A stretch of DNA of 10,259 nt, taken from Bacteroidota bacterium (GTDB lineage Bacteria > Bacteroidota > Bacteroidia > Flavobacteriales > Flavobacteriaceae). The position numbers and the translations under genes were made by a program. Under the pieces are notes generated by a model. That model saw nothing but the letters and a program-made list of their open reading frames with translations. It was not told the DNA's origin and searched no databases. This document shows, one piece after another, positions 1 through 6,002 of this stretch; positions within the stretch are counted from its first letter, which is position 1; the number at the start of each line of letters is the position of its first letter. The stretch spans positions 1 through 10,259 of the forward strand of contig JAEZGB010000101.1 in the NCBI GenBank assembly GCA_023437485.1, given 5' to 3'.

Positions 1-40
1 ATTTTTAGGGGATACCGTTCTTGTACGTAACACCGTCTTA

Positions 41-63
41 TTTTGTTACAATCGGTAACAAAA
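41..63. repeat. Perfect 9-bp inverted repeat (operator-like dyad)
   Basis: The arms TTTTGTTAC (41-49) and GTAACAAAA (55-63) are exact reverse complements separated by five bases. Neither strand has a U-run directly after it, so it is not a convincing terminator; it could be an operator for a gene to the left of the window or an accessory stem next to the terminator at 69-104. A further GTAAC occurs at 27-31. Confidence 0.45.
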
Positions 64-104
64 AAAATAAAACGGCACCACATTAACGCATGCAGTGCCG
101 TTTT
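61..104 (-). terminator. Rho-independent terminator of the distal lipoprotein gene
   Basis: AAAACGGCAC (69-78) pairs exactly with GTGCCGTTTT (95-104) around a 16-nt loop. Read on the minus strand, the stem follows the stop codon at 117-119 by 12 nt and runs into a T-rich tract (complement of 61-72). This ends the leftward lipoprotein transcript. Confidence 0.85.
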
Positions 105-116
105 GTTGTGCGGTCT

Positions 117-824
117 TTACAAAGATCGGGTCGTGGTCCAGGTTCCATCTTCTGACGAAGCATTCCAGGTTCCGTACAAGATCGCCCCGTTCACATAACC
201 TTTAAAGGTTCCGCCCTCCACGGTGCCATTTATCTTCAGGTTGGAATCGATGCTGCCTTCAACCCAATAGGAATCGGGGTCGCCGGTTTCGTTGGTATAG
301 CCATAAAGTTGATTGCCGATTCTCAGCAGTGCAAATGTACCGGTGCTGTCACCTGAAAACGTCCCTTCATAGGCACGAACAAGATCGGTCGAATATTCCT
401 TGATGATCTCGACAAATGCGAACGGATGATTCTCAATATTTATATCGGTAATCGTCGGATTGGACCCATCGGCGTTGACATTGAAGTCAAACGAACTGTT
501 TCCGCTAACAAAGGTCAGCCCGGTAACCGCCTCATCCAGCACGGCGGTTTCGGTTGTCGTGAAATTATAGGTCACACCGTCGATCTTCATTTTGGCCCAA
601 ACATTTCCGTCATTGAAAAGGTTGACTTCAACGGTCCCTGAAGATCCCGAAACGATTCCCTTGTAATAACCGAAATTTTTGTTGTTGAACTCTCCTACGG
701 CAGCAGGAATCATTGTAAGGCCGGAATTGTCAACATCAGAGGTTACCGGATCGTTTCCATTGTCGTCGTCGCTTGAGCACGCGGCCAGGATTCCAACAAA
801 GGCTAATAGTAATAGTTTTTTCAT
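117..824 (-). CDS. Putative surface lipoprotein, paralogue of the upstream gene
   Basis: A 235-residue lipoprotein of unknown function. A Lys-Lys start, a hydrophobic run (residues 4-15) and the lipobox LAAC with Cys16 are typical of signal peptidase II substrates. Cys16 is followed by SSDDDNGND; an acidic stretch just after the lipid cysteine resembles the lipoprotein export signal known from Bacteroidota, so display on the outer surface is likely (inference). The mature part is rich in Gly, Ser, Thr and aromatics with alternating patterns suggesting beta-strands. A short module recurs: YKGIVSGSSGTVEVN near residue 54 and YEGTFSGDSTGTFAL near 152; the C-terminus ends GTW-x(5)-DGTW. It aligns along its length with the gene 42 nt upstream, sharing blocks such as GLTFVSGN-x-SFDFNV and KEYS, so the two arose by tandem duplication. 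It is probably co-transcribed with that gene and ends at the terminator at 61-104. No enzyme motif is visible. Confidence 0.85.
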   Translation of the reverse strand: MKKLLLLAFVGILAACSSDDDNGNDPVTSDVDNSGLTMIPAAVGEFNNKNFGYYKGIVSGSSGTVEVNLFNDGNVWAKMKIDGVTYNFTTTETAVLDEAVTGLTFVSGNSSFDFNVNADGSNPTITDINIENHPFAFVEIIKEYSTDLVRAYEGTFSGDSTGTFALLRIGNQLYGYTNETGDPDSYWVEGSIDSNLKINGTVEGGTFKGYVNGAILYGTWNASSEDGTWTTTRSL

Positions 825-841
825 GGTACAGATTATTAGAT

Positions 842-849
842 TAAAGGTA
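842..849 (-). promoter_or_regulatory. Possible -7 element before the distal lipoprotein gene
   Basis: The minus strand reads TACCTTTA, one base from the Bacteroidota -7 consensus TAnnTTTG, 17 nt before the ATG. No TTG lies at the proper distance upstream. A nearly identical element (TACTTTTA) sits 18 nt before the paralogue's ATG, so it may be functional or only inherited by duplication. Confidence 0.25.
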
Positions 850-866
850 GTTTTAAATTTAGTTTA

Positions 867-1544
867 TTAGAGTTTCCGACGCGCGGTCCAGGTTCCGGAT
901 TCTGATTCGTCACTATTCCATGTTCCCGAAAAGGTGTTGCCTGATAGCGTACCTGAAAAAGTGCCGCCCTCAAAAGCTCCCTGCAATGTTTCGCCTACAA
1001 ATTGTGCACTGATCCACCGCGTTTCGGTGGTCCCGTCGGTCCTGGCAATTCCCTGGAAGTCTTCGCCAAGCTGAATCATATTGAAAACCCCGGAACTTGC
1101 GCCTGAAAAGTTTCCCTGAAAACATTTGATGTGCTGATACGAGTATTCCTTTACCACCTCGGTCACCGCATCGGGATGGTCCGGGATGTTGATGTTGGAA
1201 AGTTGAGGGTTTTGCCCGGTGGCCGATACGTTGAAATCAAATGAATTGTTTCCGCTCACGAATGTAAGCCCGTTGATATCCTGTCCGGCCACAACCGATT
1301 CGGCAGTGCTGAAATTATAGCGCCGGTTGTCAATAAGCATCATTGCCGAGAGTTCGCCGTCGTTCATGATATTGATTTCCACCACGCCTGAAGAACCTAC
1401 AAAAATCCCTTTGTACAGCCCGTAGTTGGTGCCGTCATAATCGGCAAGGGCCTGCGCCGAACTGCTCAGTGATATGCCGGTTGTCTCATCGGAGGAACAC
1501 GCAGCGAAAAACAGTGAAACAATCAACAGTAAAAATTTGTTCAT
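867..1544 (-). CDS. Putative surface lipoprotein, first of a tandem pair
   Basis: A 225-residue lipoprotein of unknown function. The signal peptide (residues 1-15) ends in FFAAC with Cys16 as the lipid-bearing residue, followed by SSDETTG, again acidic just after the cysteine as in surface-exported Bacteroidota lipoproteins. The mature protein looks all-beta: YKGIFVGSSGVVEIN near residue 44, GLTFVSGNNSFDFNV near 92-106, a second copy of the Gly/Ser module (FQGNFSGASSGVFN, near 142), and a closing run of short Gly-Thr-Phe/Trp strands with GTW twice. The paralogue at 117-824 differs mostly in the linker after the lipobox and in the region around residues 160-185. The start is fixed by the signal peptide. 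Upstream lies the pnp terminator, so this gene probably has its own promoter (see 1563-1570). A lipocalin-like barrel or an adhesin-like repeat fold would fit, but nothing proves either. Confidence 0.85.
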   Translation of the reverse strand: MNKFLLLIVSLFFAACSSDETTGISLSSSAQALADYDGTNYGLYKGIFVGSSGVVEINIMNDGELSAMMLIDNRRYNFSTAESVVAGQDINGLTFVSGNNSFDFNVSATGQNPQLSNINIPDHPDAVTEVVKEYSYQHIKCFQGNFSGASSGVFNMIQLGEDFQGIARTDGTTETRWISAQFVGETLQGAFEGGTFSGTLSGNTFSGTWNSDESESGTWTARRKL

Positions 1545-1562
1545 GGTGATGGGTTTTCAGGT

Positions 1563-1570
1563 TAAAAGTA
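1563..1570 (-). promoter_or_regulatory. Possible -7 element before the first lipoprotein gene
   Basis: The minus strand reads TACTTTTA, one mismatch from TAnnTTTG, 18 nt before the ATG and just after the pnp terminator. A TTG is found only 15 nt further upstream, shorter than usual, so the call is weak. Confidence 0.3.
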
Positions 1571-1580
1571 TGAAATTTTT

Positions 1581-1614
1581 CCAAACAAAAAACCCGGCCA
1601 TTTAGCCGGGTTTT
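1581..1614 (-). terminator. Rho-independent terminator of pnp
   Basis: AAAACCCGGC (1589-1598) pairs exactly with GCCGGGTTTT (1605-1614) around a 6-nt loop. On the minus strand it comes 16 nt after the pnp stop and is followed by a T-rich run (complement of 1583-1592). It separates pnp from the lipoprotein pair. Confidence 0.88.
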
Positions 1615-1630
1615 AATCTATTGATCTGGT

Positions 1631-3955
1631 TTAATCCTGAGCTTCTTCGGTTCCCTCACCACGGTCAGGGCGCTGCTCGCGCGGGCGGTCTTCACGCGGG
1701 CGGTCATCCCTGCGGTCATCGCGCGGACGGTCACGCCTGTCATCACGTCGGCCATCACGGCGATCGTCGCGACGTCCGTCACGCCTGTCATCGCGCCTTG
1801 GTCCACGGTCTTCGCGCGGCGGTGCGTTCTCATCCCTTGGAGGGCGGGGCAACAATGCCTTGCGGGAAACTTTCTCCTTGCGGGTCTTTGGATCGATACC
1901 GATGTATTTCACGTTGAACACATCGCCCATATTAACCACATCGGTTACGTTCTCAGTGCGTTCCCATGCCAGTTCCGACACGTGCAGCAGCACTTCGTTG
2001 CCCGGCGCCTGGGTATATTCGACAACCGCTCCAAAATCGAGCAGTTTGATTACGCGTACTTCGTAGGTTTCGCCCACGGTCGGTTTGAAGATGATCGATT
2101 CGATCTTGTCCATAACCTGCTGAATACCGTCTGGGCTTCCCAGGATCTCCACTTCGCCAATCTCGTTGACCTCGTTGATAACGATAGTCGTTCCGGTAAG
2201 CTTTTGCAGTTCCTGGATGACCTTTCCGCCAGGCCCGATAAGAGCGCCGATAAAGGCTCCCGGAATGGTGGTCTTAACAATTTTCGGAGCAAATTTCTTG
2301 ACATCTTCGCGAGGTGCCGGCTGTACTTCGATCAGCTTTTCCAGAATGTGGAGCCTTCCGGCTTTTGCCTGCTCAAGCGCCTGTTCCATGATGTCGTAGG
2401 CAAGCCCATCAATCTTTATGTCCATCTGGCAAGCGGTGATACCATCCTTGGTACCGGTTACCTTAAAGTCCATGTCGCCCAGGTGGTCTTCGTCACCAAG
2501 GATATCTGAAAGTACGGCCCAGCGACCGGTCTTTGAATCCGAAATCAGTCCCATCGCAATACCTGAAACGGGTTTGGTCATTTGGATGCCCGCGTCCATA
2601 AGGGCGAGCGTTCCGGCGCAAACCGTCGCCATTGATGACGATCCGTTTGATTCCAGTACTTCCGAAACGATCCTGATGGTATAGGGATTCTCGGCAGGAA
2701 TCATGTTTTTGAGTGCGCGTTGCGCCAGGTTTCCGTGACCGACTTCGCGGCGTGAAGTTCCGCGCAAAGGCTTGGCTTCACCGGTAGAGAACGGCGGGAA
2801 ATTGTAGTGCAGATAAAAGGTTTCCTCGCCCTGTTCAGATGGCGAATCGATTTGGTTAGCCTCGCGCGAGGTTCCCAAAGTTACCGTGGCCAGGGCCTGG
2901 GTCTCACCGCGTGTGAATACAGCCGATCCGTGTACGCGTGGCAGGTAGTCGACCTCGCACCAGATGGGGCGGATGTCGGTTGTTGCACGTCCGTCAAGGC
3001 GAACGCCAAGATCAAGGATCACGTTGCGAACAGCTTCCTTTTGCGATTTATAAAGGTAACGGCTGATCAGGTCGGCGTTTTCGAGCAATTCCTCGTCGGT
3101 GAACGCGGCCTTGACTTCTTCCTTGATTTCGCTGAACTTTTCAGAGCGTTCCTGCTTTGCCGATGCCGATTTGGCTACCTCATAATATTTATCGTATGAC
3201 AATTCATAGACCTTTGCCTTGATGTCGTCATCCTGACGGTCCATGTCATAGGTGCGCAATTCTTTTTTGCCAAAGGCGGCCTGAAGGCGCTCCTGTGCAG
3301 CAATCTGCTCCTTGATGGCCTCGTGCGCGAATTTGATGGCTTCAACCATTTCCTTTTCGGAAATCTCGTGCATTTCGCCCTCCACCATTGCGATTGAATC
3401 TTTGGAGGCACCGATCATCATATCAATATCCGACTGGGCTAGTTGCTCGCGGCTGGGGTTGATGATGAATTTTCCGTCGATACGACCTACCCGCACTTCT
3501 GAAATCAAAGTCTCAAAAGGAATGTCGGACAAGGCAAGCGCGGCCGAAGCGGCCAATCCTGCCAGTGAATCGGGCATTACGTTTTCGTCGTGCGACATGA
3601 GTTGGATCATTACCTGCGTTTCGGCGTGGTAATCATCCGGAAAAAGGGGTCTTAGCACGCGGTCAACAAGCCTCATGGTGAGAATCTCGGAATCGCTCGG
3701 GCGGGCCTCCCTTTTAAAGAATCCTCCGGGGAAACGTCCCGCGGCGGCAAATTTCTCGCGGTAATCAACCGTGAGGGGAAGAAAATCAATACCGGGAGCG
3801 GCCTTACGCGCCGATACAACCGTACCCAGCAACATCGCGTCTCCCATTCTGACCACAACAGAACCGTCGGCCTGTTTGGCAAGTTTTCCGGTTTCGATCG
3901 AGATGCTTCGTCCATCTCCCAGATCGATAACCTCTTTAGTTACGTTTGGAATCAT
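1631..3955 (-). CDS. pnp: Polynucleotide phosphorylase (PNPase) with Arg/Asp repeat tail
   Basis: PNPase, a trimeric 3'-5' exoribonuclease that uses phosphate to release nucleoside diphosphates during mRNA decay (EC 2.7.7.8). All 774 residues fit the family: a first RNase PH fold (about 10-145), an all-helical linker (about 150-310), a second RNase PH fold (about 320-550) carrying [13 protein letters not shown] and [13 protein letters not shown], a KH domain (about 555-620, IGPGGK at 573-578) and an S1 domain (about 627-697). Asp490, Asp496 and Lys498 match the catalytic Asp486, Asp492 and Lys494 of E. coli. From about 705 a 70-residue charged tail follows, with RRDDRRDG repeated and then [10 protein letters not shown] units; it is probably disordered and RNA-binding (inference). 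The start [15 protein letters not shown] is the usual one for flavobacterial PNPases. It lies downstream of rpsO, an order widely conserved in bacteria, but a terminator intervenes and a separate promoter is possible. Confidence 0.97.
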   Translation of the reverse strand: MIPNVTKEVIDLGDGRSISIETGKLAKQADGSVVVRMGDAMLLGTVVSARKAAPGIDFLPLTVDYREKFAAAGRFPGGFFKREARPSDSEILTMRLVDRVLRPLFPDDYHAETQVMIQLMSHDENVMPDSLAGLAASAALALSDIPFETLISEVRVGRIDGKFIINPSREQLAQSDIDMMIGASKDSIAMVEGEMHEISEKEMVEAIKFAHEAIKEQIAAQERLQAAFGKKELRTYDMDRQDDDIKAKVYELSYDKYYEVAKSASAKQERSEKFSEIKEEVKAAFTDEELLENADLISRYLYKSQKEAVRNVILDLGVRLDGRATTDIRPIWCEVDYLPRVHGSAVFTRGETQALATVTLGTSREANQIDSPSEQGEETFYLHYNFPPFSTGEAKPLRGTSRREVGHGNLAQRALKNMIPAENPYTIRIVSEVLESNGSSSMATVCAGTLALMDAGIQMTKPVSGIAMGLISDSKTGRWAVLSDILGDEDHLGDMDFKVTGTKDGITACQMDIKIDGLAYDIMEQALEQAKAGRLHILEKLIEVQPAPREDVKKFAPKIVKTTIPGAFIGALIGPGGKVIQELQKLTGTTIVINEVNEIGEVEILGSPDGIQQVMDKIESIIFKPTVGETYEVRVIKLLDFGAVVEYTQAPGNEVLLHVSELAWERTENVTDVVNMGDVFNVKYIGIDPKTRKEKVSRKALLPRPPRDENAPPREDRGPRRDDRRDGRRDDRRDGRRDDRRDRPRDDRRDDRPREDRPREQRPDRGEGTEEAQD
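1670..1798 (-). repeat. Low-complexity coding repeat in the pnp 3' end
   Basis: The DNA encodes three imperfect copies of the octapeptide RRDDRRDG (24-nt units), followed by RPRDDRRDD and shorter R-E-x-R-P units. The units differ in codon choice, so the protein pattern is better kept than the DNA. The number of units is the kind of feature that varies between strains. Confidence 0.7.
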
Positions 3956-3976
3956 AAAATCCTATTCTTGATTAAA

Positions 3977-4020
3977 CAATGGGTTTGTTGTGTTGTTGTT
4001 GTCGTAGTTGTTACCCAATG
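3977..4020 (-). promoter_or_regulatory. Hairpin in the pnp leader with an A/C-rich loop
   Basis: In the mRNA sense, CATTGGGT (complement of 4013-4020) can pair with ACCCATTG (complement of 3977-3984) over eight positions with one U-U mismatch. The 28-nt loop contains only A and C apart from one TACG stretch, with repeated CAA. It lies 21 nt before the pnp ATG and just after the candidate promoter at 4027-4057. pnp of E. coli is autoregulated through a 5' leader hairpin; a similar role here is inference. Confidence 0.4.
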
Positions 4021-4026
4021 AAAAAC

Positions 4027-4057
4027 CAAACTTTTTAATTCCCTCAACCTTCTGCAA
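4027..4057 (-). promoter_or_regulatory. Candidate promoter of pnp
   Basis: The minus strand has TTG (complement of 4055-4057), 20 nt, then AAAGTTTG (complement of 4027-4034), one mismatch from TAnnTTTG. The predicted start of transcription (about 4020) would coincide with the foot of the leader hairpin. It would supply pnp independently of read-through past the rpsO terminator. Confidence 0.35.
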
Positions 4058-4094
4058 AGCAGTGACTCGATCCCCCCTGAGGGCAAGGGGACAA

Positions 4095-4124
4095 AAACAA
4101 AAAGAGGCGCGTGGGCACCTCTTT
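4095..4124 (-). terminator. Rho-independent terminator of rpsO
   Basis: AAAGAGG (4101-4107) pairs with CCTCTTT (4118-4124); a short GC/GC pair inside can extend the stem. On the minus strand it begins 8 nt after the rpsO stop and is followed by a T-rich run (complement of 4091-4103). It probably lets some read-through into pnp. Confidence 0.75.
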
Positions 4125-4132
4125 AGCATTGA

Positions 4133-4402
4133 TTATTTCCTGATATTCAATTCTTTGATAATCTCACGATACCTGTTGATCTCTTTCTTTTTCAGGTAAT
4201 CGAGCAAAGAACGCCTTTTTCCTACCAACATGACAAGCGAACGCTCGGTGTTGAAGTCGTGACGGTTCTTTTTAAGGTGCTCCGTCAAATGGTTGATACG
4301 GTGCGTGAACAGGGCAATCTGGCCTTCAGCCGATCCCGTGTTGGTTGCGGAACCGCCGTGTTTGGCGAAAATTTCCTGCTTTACTTCTTTCGTTAAGTAC
4401 AT
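4133..4402 (-). CDS. rpsO: 30S ribosomal protein S15
   Basis: Small-subunit protein S15, an early binder of the central domain of 16S rRNA. At 89 residues it has the family's usual length, and the landmarks are present: TGSAEGQIALFTHRINHLTEHLKKN, then the GKRRSLLDYLKK helix and a basic C-terminus. The chosen start gives MYLTKEVKQEIFAKHGG. An in-frame ATG 33 nt further upstream (4433-4435) would add residues that other S15 proteins lack and would lie inside the leader hairpin, so it is rejected. The gene has a strong promoter (4456-4485), a 5' hairpin (4433-4449) and its own terminator, suggesting mainly monocistronic expression with some continuation into pnp. Confidence 0.97.
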   Translation of the reverse strand: MYLTKEVKQEIFAKHGGSATNTGSAEGQIALFTHRINHLTEHLKKNRHDFNTERSLVMLVGKRRSLLDYLKKKEINRYREIIKELNIRK

Positions 4403-4432
4403 GCCAATATTATTTAAATGATTTTTATGTAG

Positions 4433-4449
4433 CACCCGATTTTCAGGTA
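4433..4449 (-). promoter_or_regulatory. 5' leader hairpin of rpsO, possible S15 autoregulation site
   Basis: In the mRNA, UACCUG pairs with CGGGUG around the 5-nt loop AAAAU (six pairs: U-G, A-U, C-G, C-G, U-G, G-C). A U-G pair next to a G-C pair resembles the GU/GC motif that S15 recognises in 16S rRNA and in several known rpsO leaders. The hairpin sits at the predicted 5' end of the message, 30 nt before the ATG. Its function is inference. Confidence 0.35.
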
Positions 4450-4455
4450 CGGCGG

Positions 4456-4485
4456 CAAAGATACGCTAAATTTTGAAAGGTGCAA
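4456..4485 (-). promoter_or_regulatory. Promoter of rpsO (Bacteroidota type)
   Basis: On the minus strand TTG (complement of 4483-4485), exactly 19 nt, then TATCTTTG (complement of 4456-4463). Both the -33 TTG and the -7 TAnnTTTG match the Bacteroidota consensus with typical spacing. Transcription should begin near 4449-4452, giving a leader of about 47-50 nt. Confidence 0.75.
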
Positions 4486-4498
4486 GCAAGTGGCTGAT

Positions 4499-4966
4499 TT
4501 ACTCGGTGGAATGGAAAAGCCTGGCTACTTCCTGGTTGACATATTCCAAAAAGCGTTCGTCGGCTTCGCCAAATGCGTCAAGCACATTTGAATCTATATC
4601 GATCTGGCCAATGTTTTTGCCATTGACAAAAAGCGGCACCACGATTTCAGATTTGACCGAAAGGCTGCAGGCGATATAATTGTCCTGGGCGGCCACATCG
4701 GGAACGACAAAATTTTTGTTCGACACGGCAACCTGGCCGCAGATGCCCTTCCCAAACGGGATGACGGTGTGGTCTGTTTTTTCGCCAACATAAGGGCCCA
4801 GGATCAGTTCTTCCTTGTCGCCATTGCGAAAATAGAACCCAACCCAGTCGTAATAATCAATGTTGTCGTGCAAAAGATGGCAGATTTTCTGGAGTTTCTC
4901 TTCCTTAATCGTGTTGACATTGGTCACGATGTCGTTTACTTTCGGTTTGAGTTCTTCAAAAGTCAT
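4499..4966 (-). CDS. GAF-domain protein related to free methionine-(R)-sulfoxide reductase
   Basis: A 155-residue single GAF domain in the cytosol, related to fRMsr, which reduces free methionine-(R)-sulfoxide during oxidative stress. Family landmarks are in order: WVGFYF (41-46), LGPYVG (56-61), IPFGKGICGQ (69-78), YIACS (97-101), SEIVVPL (106-112) and IDIDSNV (122-128). Cys76 and Cys100 are spaced exactly as Cys94 and the catalytic Cys118 of E. coli fRMsr, but the position of the resolving Cys84 is His66. Either the redox cycle uses another cysteine (Cys76 or Cys29) or the protein binds a ligand without reducing it. Start: the ATG at 4966 gives a normal length and lies about 17 nt after a TAnnTTTG element. 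It points away from the xrtF operon and towards rpsO, with 96 nt between; no terminator is visible, so some read-through into rpsO is possible. Confidence 0.82.
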   Translation of the reverse strand: MTFEELKPKVNDIVTNVNTIKEEKLQKICHLLHDNIDYYDWVGFYFRNGDKEELILGPYVGEKTDHTVIPFGKGICGQVAVSNKNFVVPDVAAQDNYIACSLSVKSEIVVPLFVNGKNIGQIDIDSNVLDAFGEADERFLEYVNQEVARLFHSTE

Positions 4967-4982
4967 CTGATTAGGTTTTTTA

Positions 4983-4990
4983 CAAAAGTA
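4983..4990 (-). promoter_or_regulatory. -7 element of the GAF-protein promoter
   Basis: The minus strand reads TACTTTTG, a full match to TAnnTTTG, 16 nt before the ATG at 4966. No TTG is found 17-23 nt upstream, so the -33 part is weak or absent. The spacer overlaps the divergent xrtF promoter. Confidence 0.5.
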
Positions 4991-4994
4991 CTTA

Positions 4995-5023
4995 TTGTCC
5001 CACCATAAATTTATATAGCTTTG
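4995..5023 (+). promoter_or_regulatory. Promoter of the xrtF operon
   Basis: TTG (4995-4997), 18 nt, then TAGCTTTG (5016-5023), matching the Bacteroidota form. Transcription would begin near 5027-5030, which excludes the TTG codon at 5021 as start and favours GTG 5036 with a very short leader. Confidence 0.6.
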
Positions 5024-5035
5024 TTAAAAAAGACC

Positions 5036-5584
5036 GTGCGCCAGACCCTAAAGACCTATCGGCCGTTCCTTGTTTTTCTGGCAAAATTCGTAAGCACATA
5101 CGCGGTCCTGACCCTTTTGTACGCGCTTTATCTCGCGCCTTACGAGCACCGGTCGTCGCCTGACGGCATATCCATGGCGGTGGCTCGACAGACTGAAAAC
5201 TTGATAGAATTTTTTGGCGCCGATGCCCGTCTTTCGCCGCAGCCTGGCAAACCCTGGGTCCGCCTGCACTATAACGGCCGGTATGTTGCCCGGATCATTG
5301 AAGGCTGCAATGCCGTGAGCGTGATTATCCTTTTTGCATCATTTGTGGTGGCCTTTGCAGGCCGTTGGAAATCGACCCTGATCTTTATCCTGGCAGGAAG
5401 CCTGGTCATTTACCTTTCCAACATCGTGCGGATCGCGGTGCTGTGCTTCTCGCTCTACCATTGGCCGCACCTTGAGCATTTGTTGCACGGTGTTGCGTTT
5501 CCCCTCATCATTTACAGCATTGTCTTTATATTGTGGGTAATTTGGGTTAACCGATTTTCATATCATGCTCGCAAAAATTTTTAA
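5036..5584 (+). CDS. xrtF: Exosortase family protein XrtF
   Basis: An integral membrane cysteine protease-like transpeptidase of the exosortase/archaeosortase superfamily, XrtF branch. Exosortases cut short C-terminal sorting signals; the substrates of XrtF are not established. The catalytic triad can be seen: Cys91 in RIIEGCNAVSV, Arg132 in SNIVRIAVL and His151 in EHLLHGVAFP. Hydrophobic segments lie at about 10-32, 95-110, 115-135 and 152-174, with a periplasmic-type segment between the first two. Start: GTG 5036 gives MRQTLKTYRPFLVF, about the N-terminal length of flavobacterial homologues as I recall them; TTG 5021 is in frame and adds five residues but overlaps the predicted -7 box. It overlaps the next gene by 20 nt, and the partner identity of that gene strongly supports the call. 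This is probably the first gene of a four-gene operon. Confidence 0.88.
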   Translation: MRQTLKTYRPFLVFLAKFVSTYAVLTLLYALYLAPYEHRSSPDGISMAVARQTENLIEFFGADARLSPQPGKPWVRLHYNGRYVARIIEGCNAVSVIILFASFVVAFAGRWKSTLIFILAGSLVIYLSNIVRIAVLCFSLYHWPHLEHLLHGVAFPLIIYSIVFILWVIWVNRFSYHARKNF

Positions 5585-6002
5585 CTCCCGGGCGGCGTAC
5601 GGTGCCGTAATTGCGATGGTGGCCGCGCTGGTCCTTGTGCGATATTTTGAGCATCTGTTCTACGATCCTTTCCGGACCTATTTTGCAAGCGATTTTTTTG
5701 CCGCCCCGTTACCCGAATTTGAAAGTTTTCGGTTGTTTGCAAACTTCTTTCTGCGGTACTGGATCAATTCGGCGGTTTCGCTGGCCATCATTTACGCACT
5801 TTTCCGGTCAACCTCTCAGATCACCTTTGCGGGTTTTGTCTATCTCGGCTTTTTCATCTTGCTGATCACAGCCTTTTTTGTTGTGGCCGAATTCGCACCG
5901 CAAAGCAAGATGGCGCTTTTTTATATCCGCAGGTTTATCATTCAGCCGATATTGCTGTTGCTGTTTATCCCGGCCTTCATCTATCAAAACCGTTCCAAAT
6001 GA
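5565..6002 (+). CDS. Exosortase F-associated membrane protein
   Basis: A 145-residue membrane protein of the small flavobacterial family found directly next to xrtF (exosortase F system-associated protein). Four hydrophobic segments lie at about 10-27, 60-80, 86-110 and 120-140. Recognisable spots are FEHLFYDPF-x-x-YF (28-40), RYWINSAVSLAIIYALF (64-80) and the final RRFIIQPILLLLFIPAFIY (122-140). No catalytic motif is visible; it may help XrtF fold, place it or bring substrates to it (inference). The ATG at 5565 lies inside the end of xrtF (20-nt overlap), and the stop shares four bases (ATGA, 5999-6002) with the next start, so translation of all three genes is probably coupled. Confidence 0.85.
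   Translation: MLAKIFNSRAAYGAVIAMVAALVLVRYFEHLFYDPFRTYFASDFFAAPLPEFESFRLFANFFLRYWINSAVSLAIIYALFRSTSQITFAGFVYLGFFILLITAFFVVAEFAPQSKMALFYIRRFIIQPILLLLFIPAFIYQNRSK

Noticed and set aside
1621..1917. Open frame on the plus strand opposite the pnp tail
   Set aside because: It is a mirror of the Arg/Asp repeat coding strand, with a His/Gly-rich low-complexity product and no start signals; pnp on the other strand is certain.
4403..4435. N-terminal extension of S15 from an upstream ATG
   Set aside because: It would add eleven residues absent from S15 proteins and would start inside the leader hairpin.
5021..5035. TTG start codon for XrtF
   Set aside because: It overlaps the predicted -7 box; GTG 5036 fits the promoter and the homologue length better, though TTG is not fully excluded.
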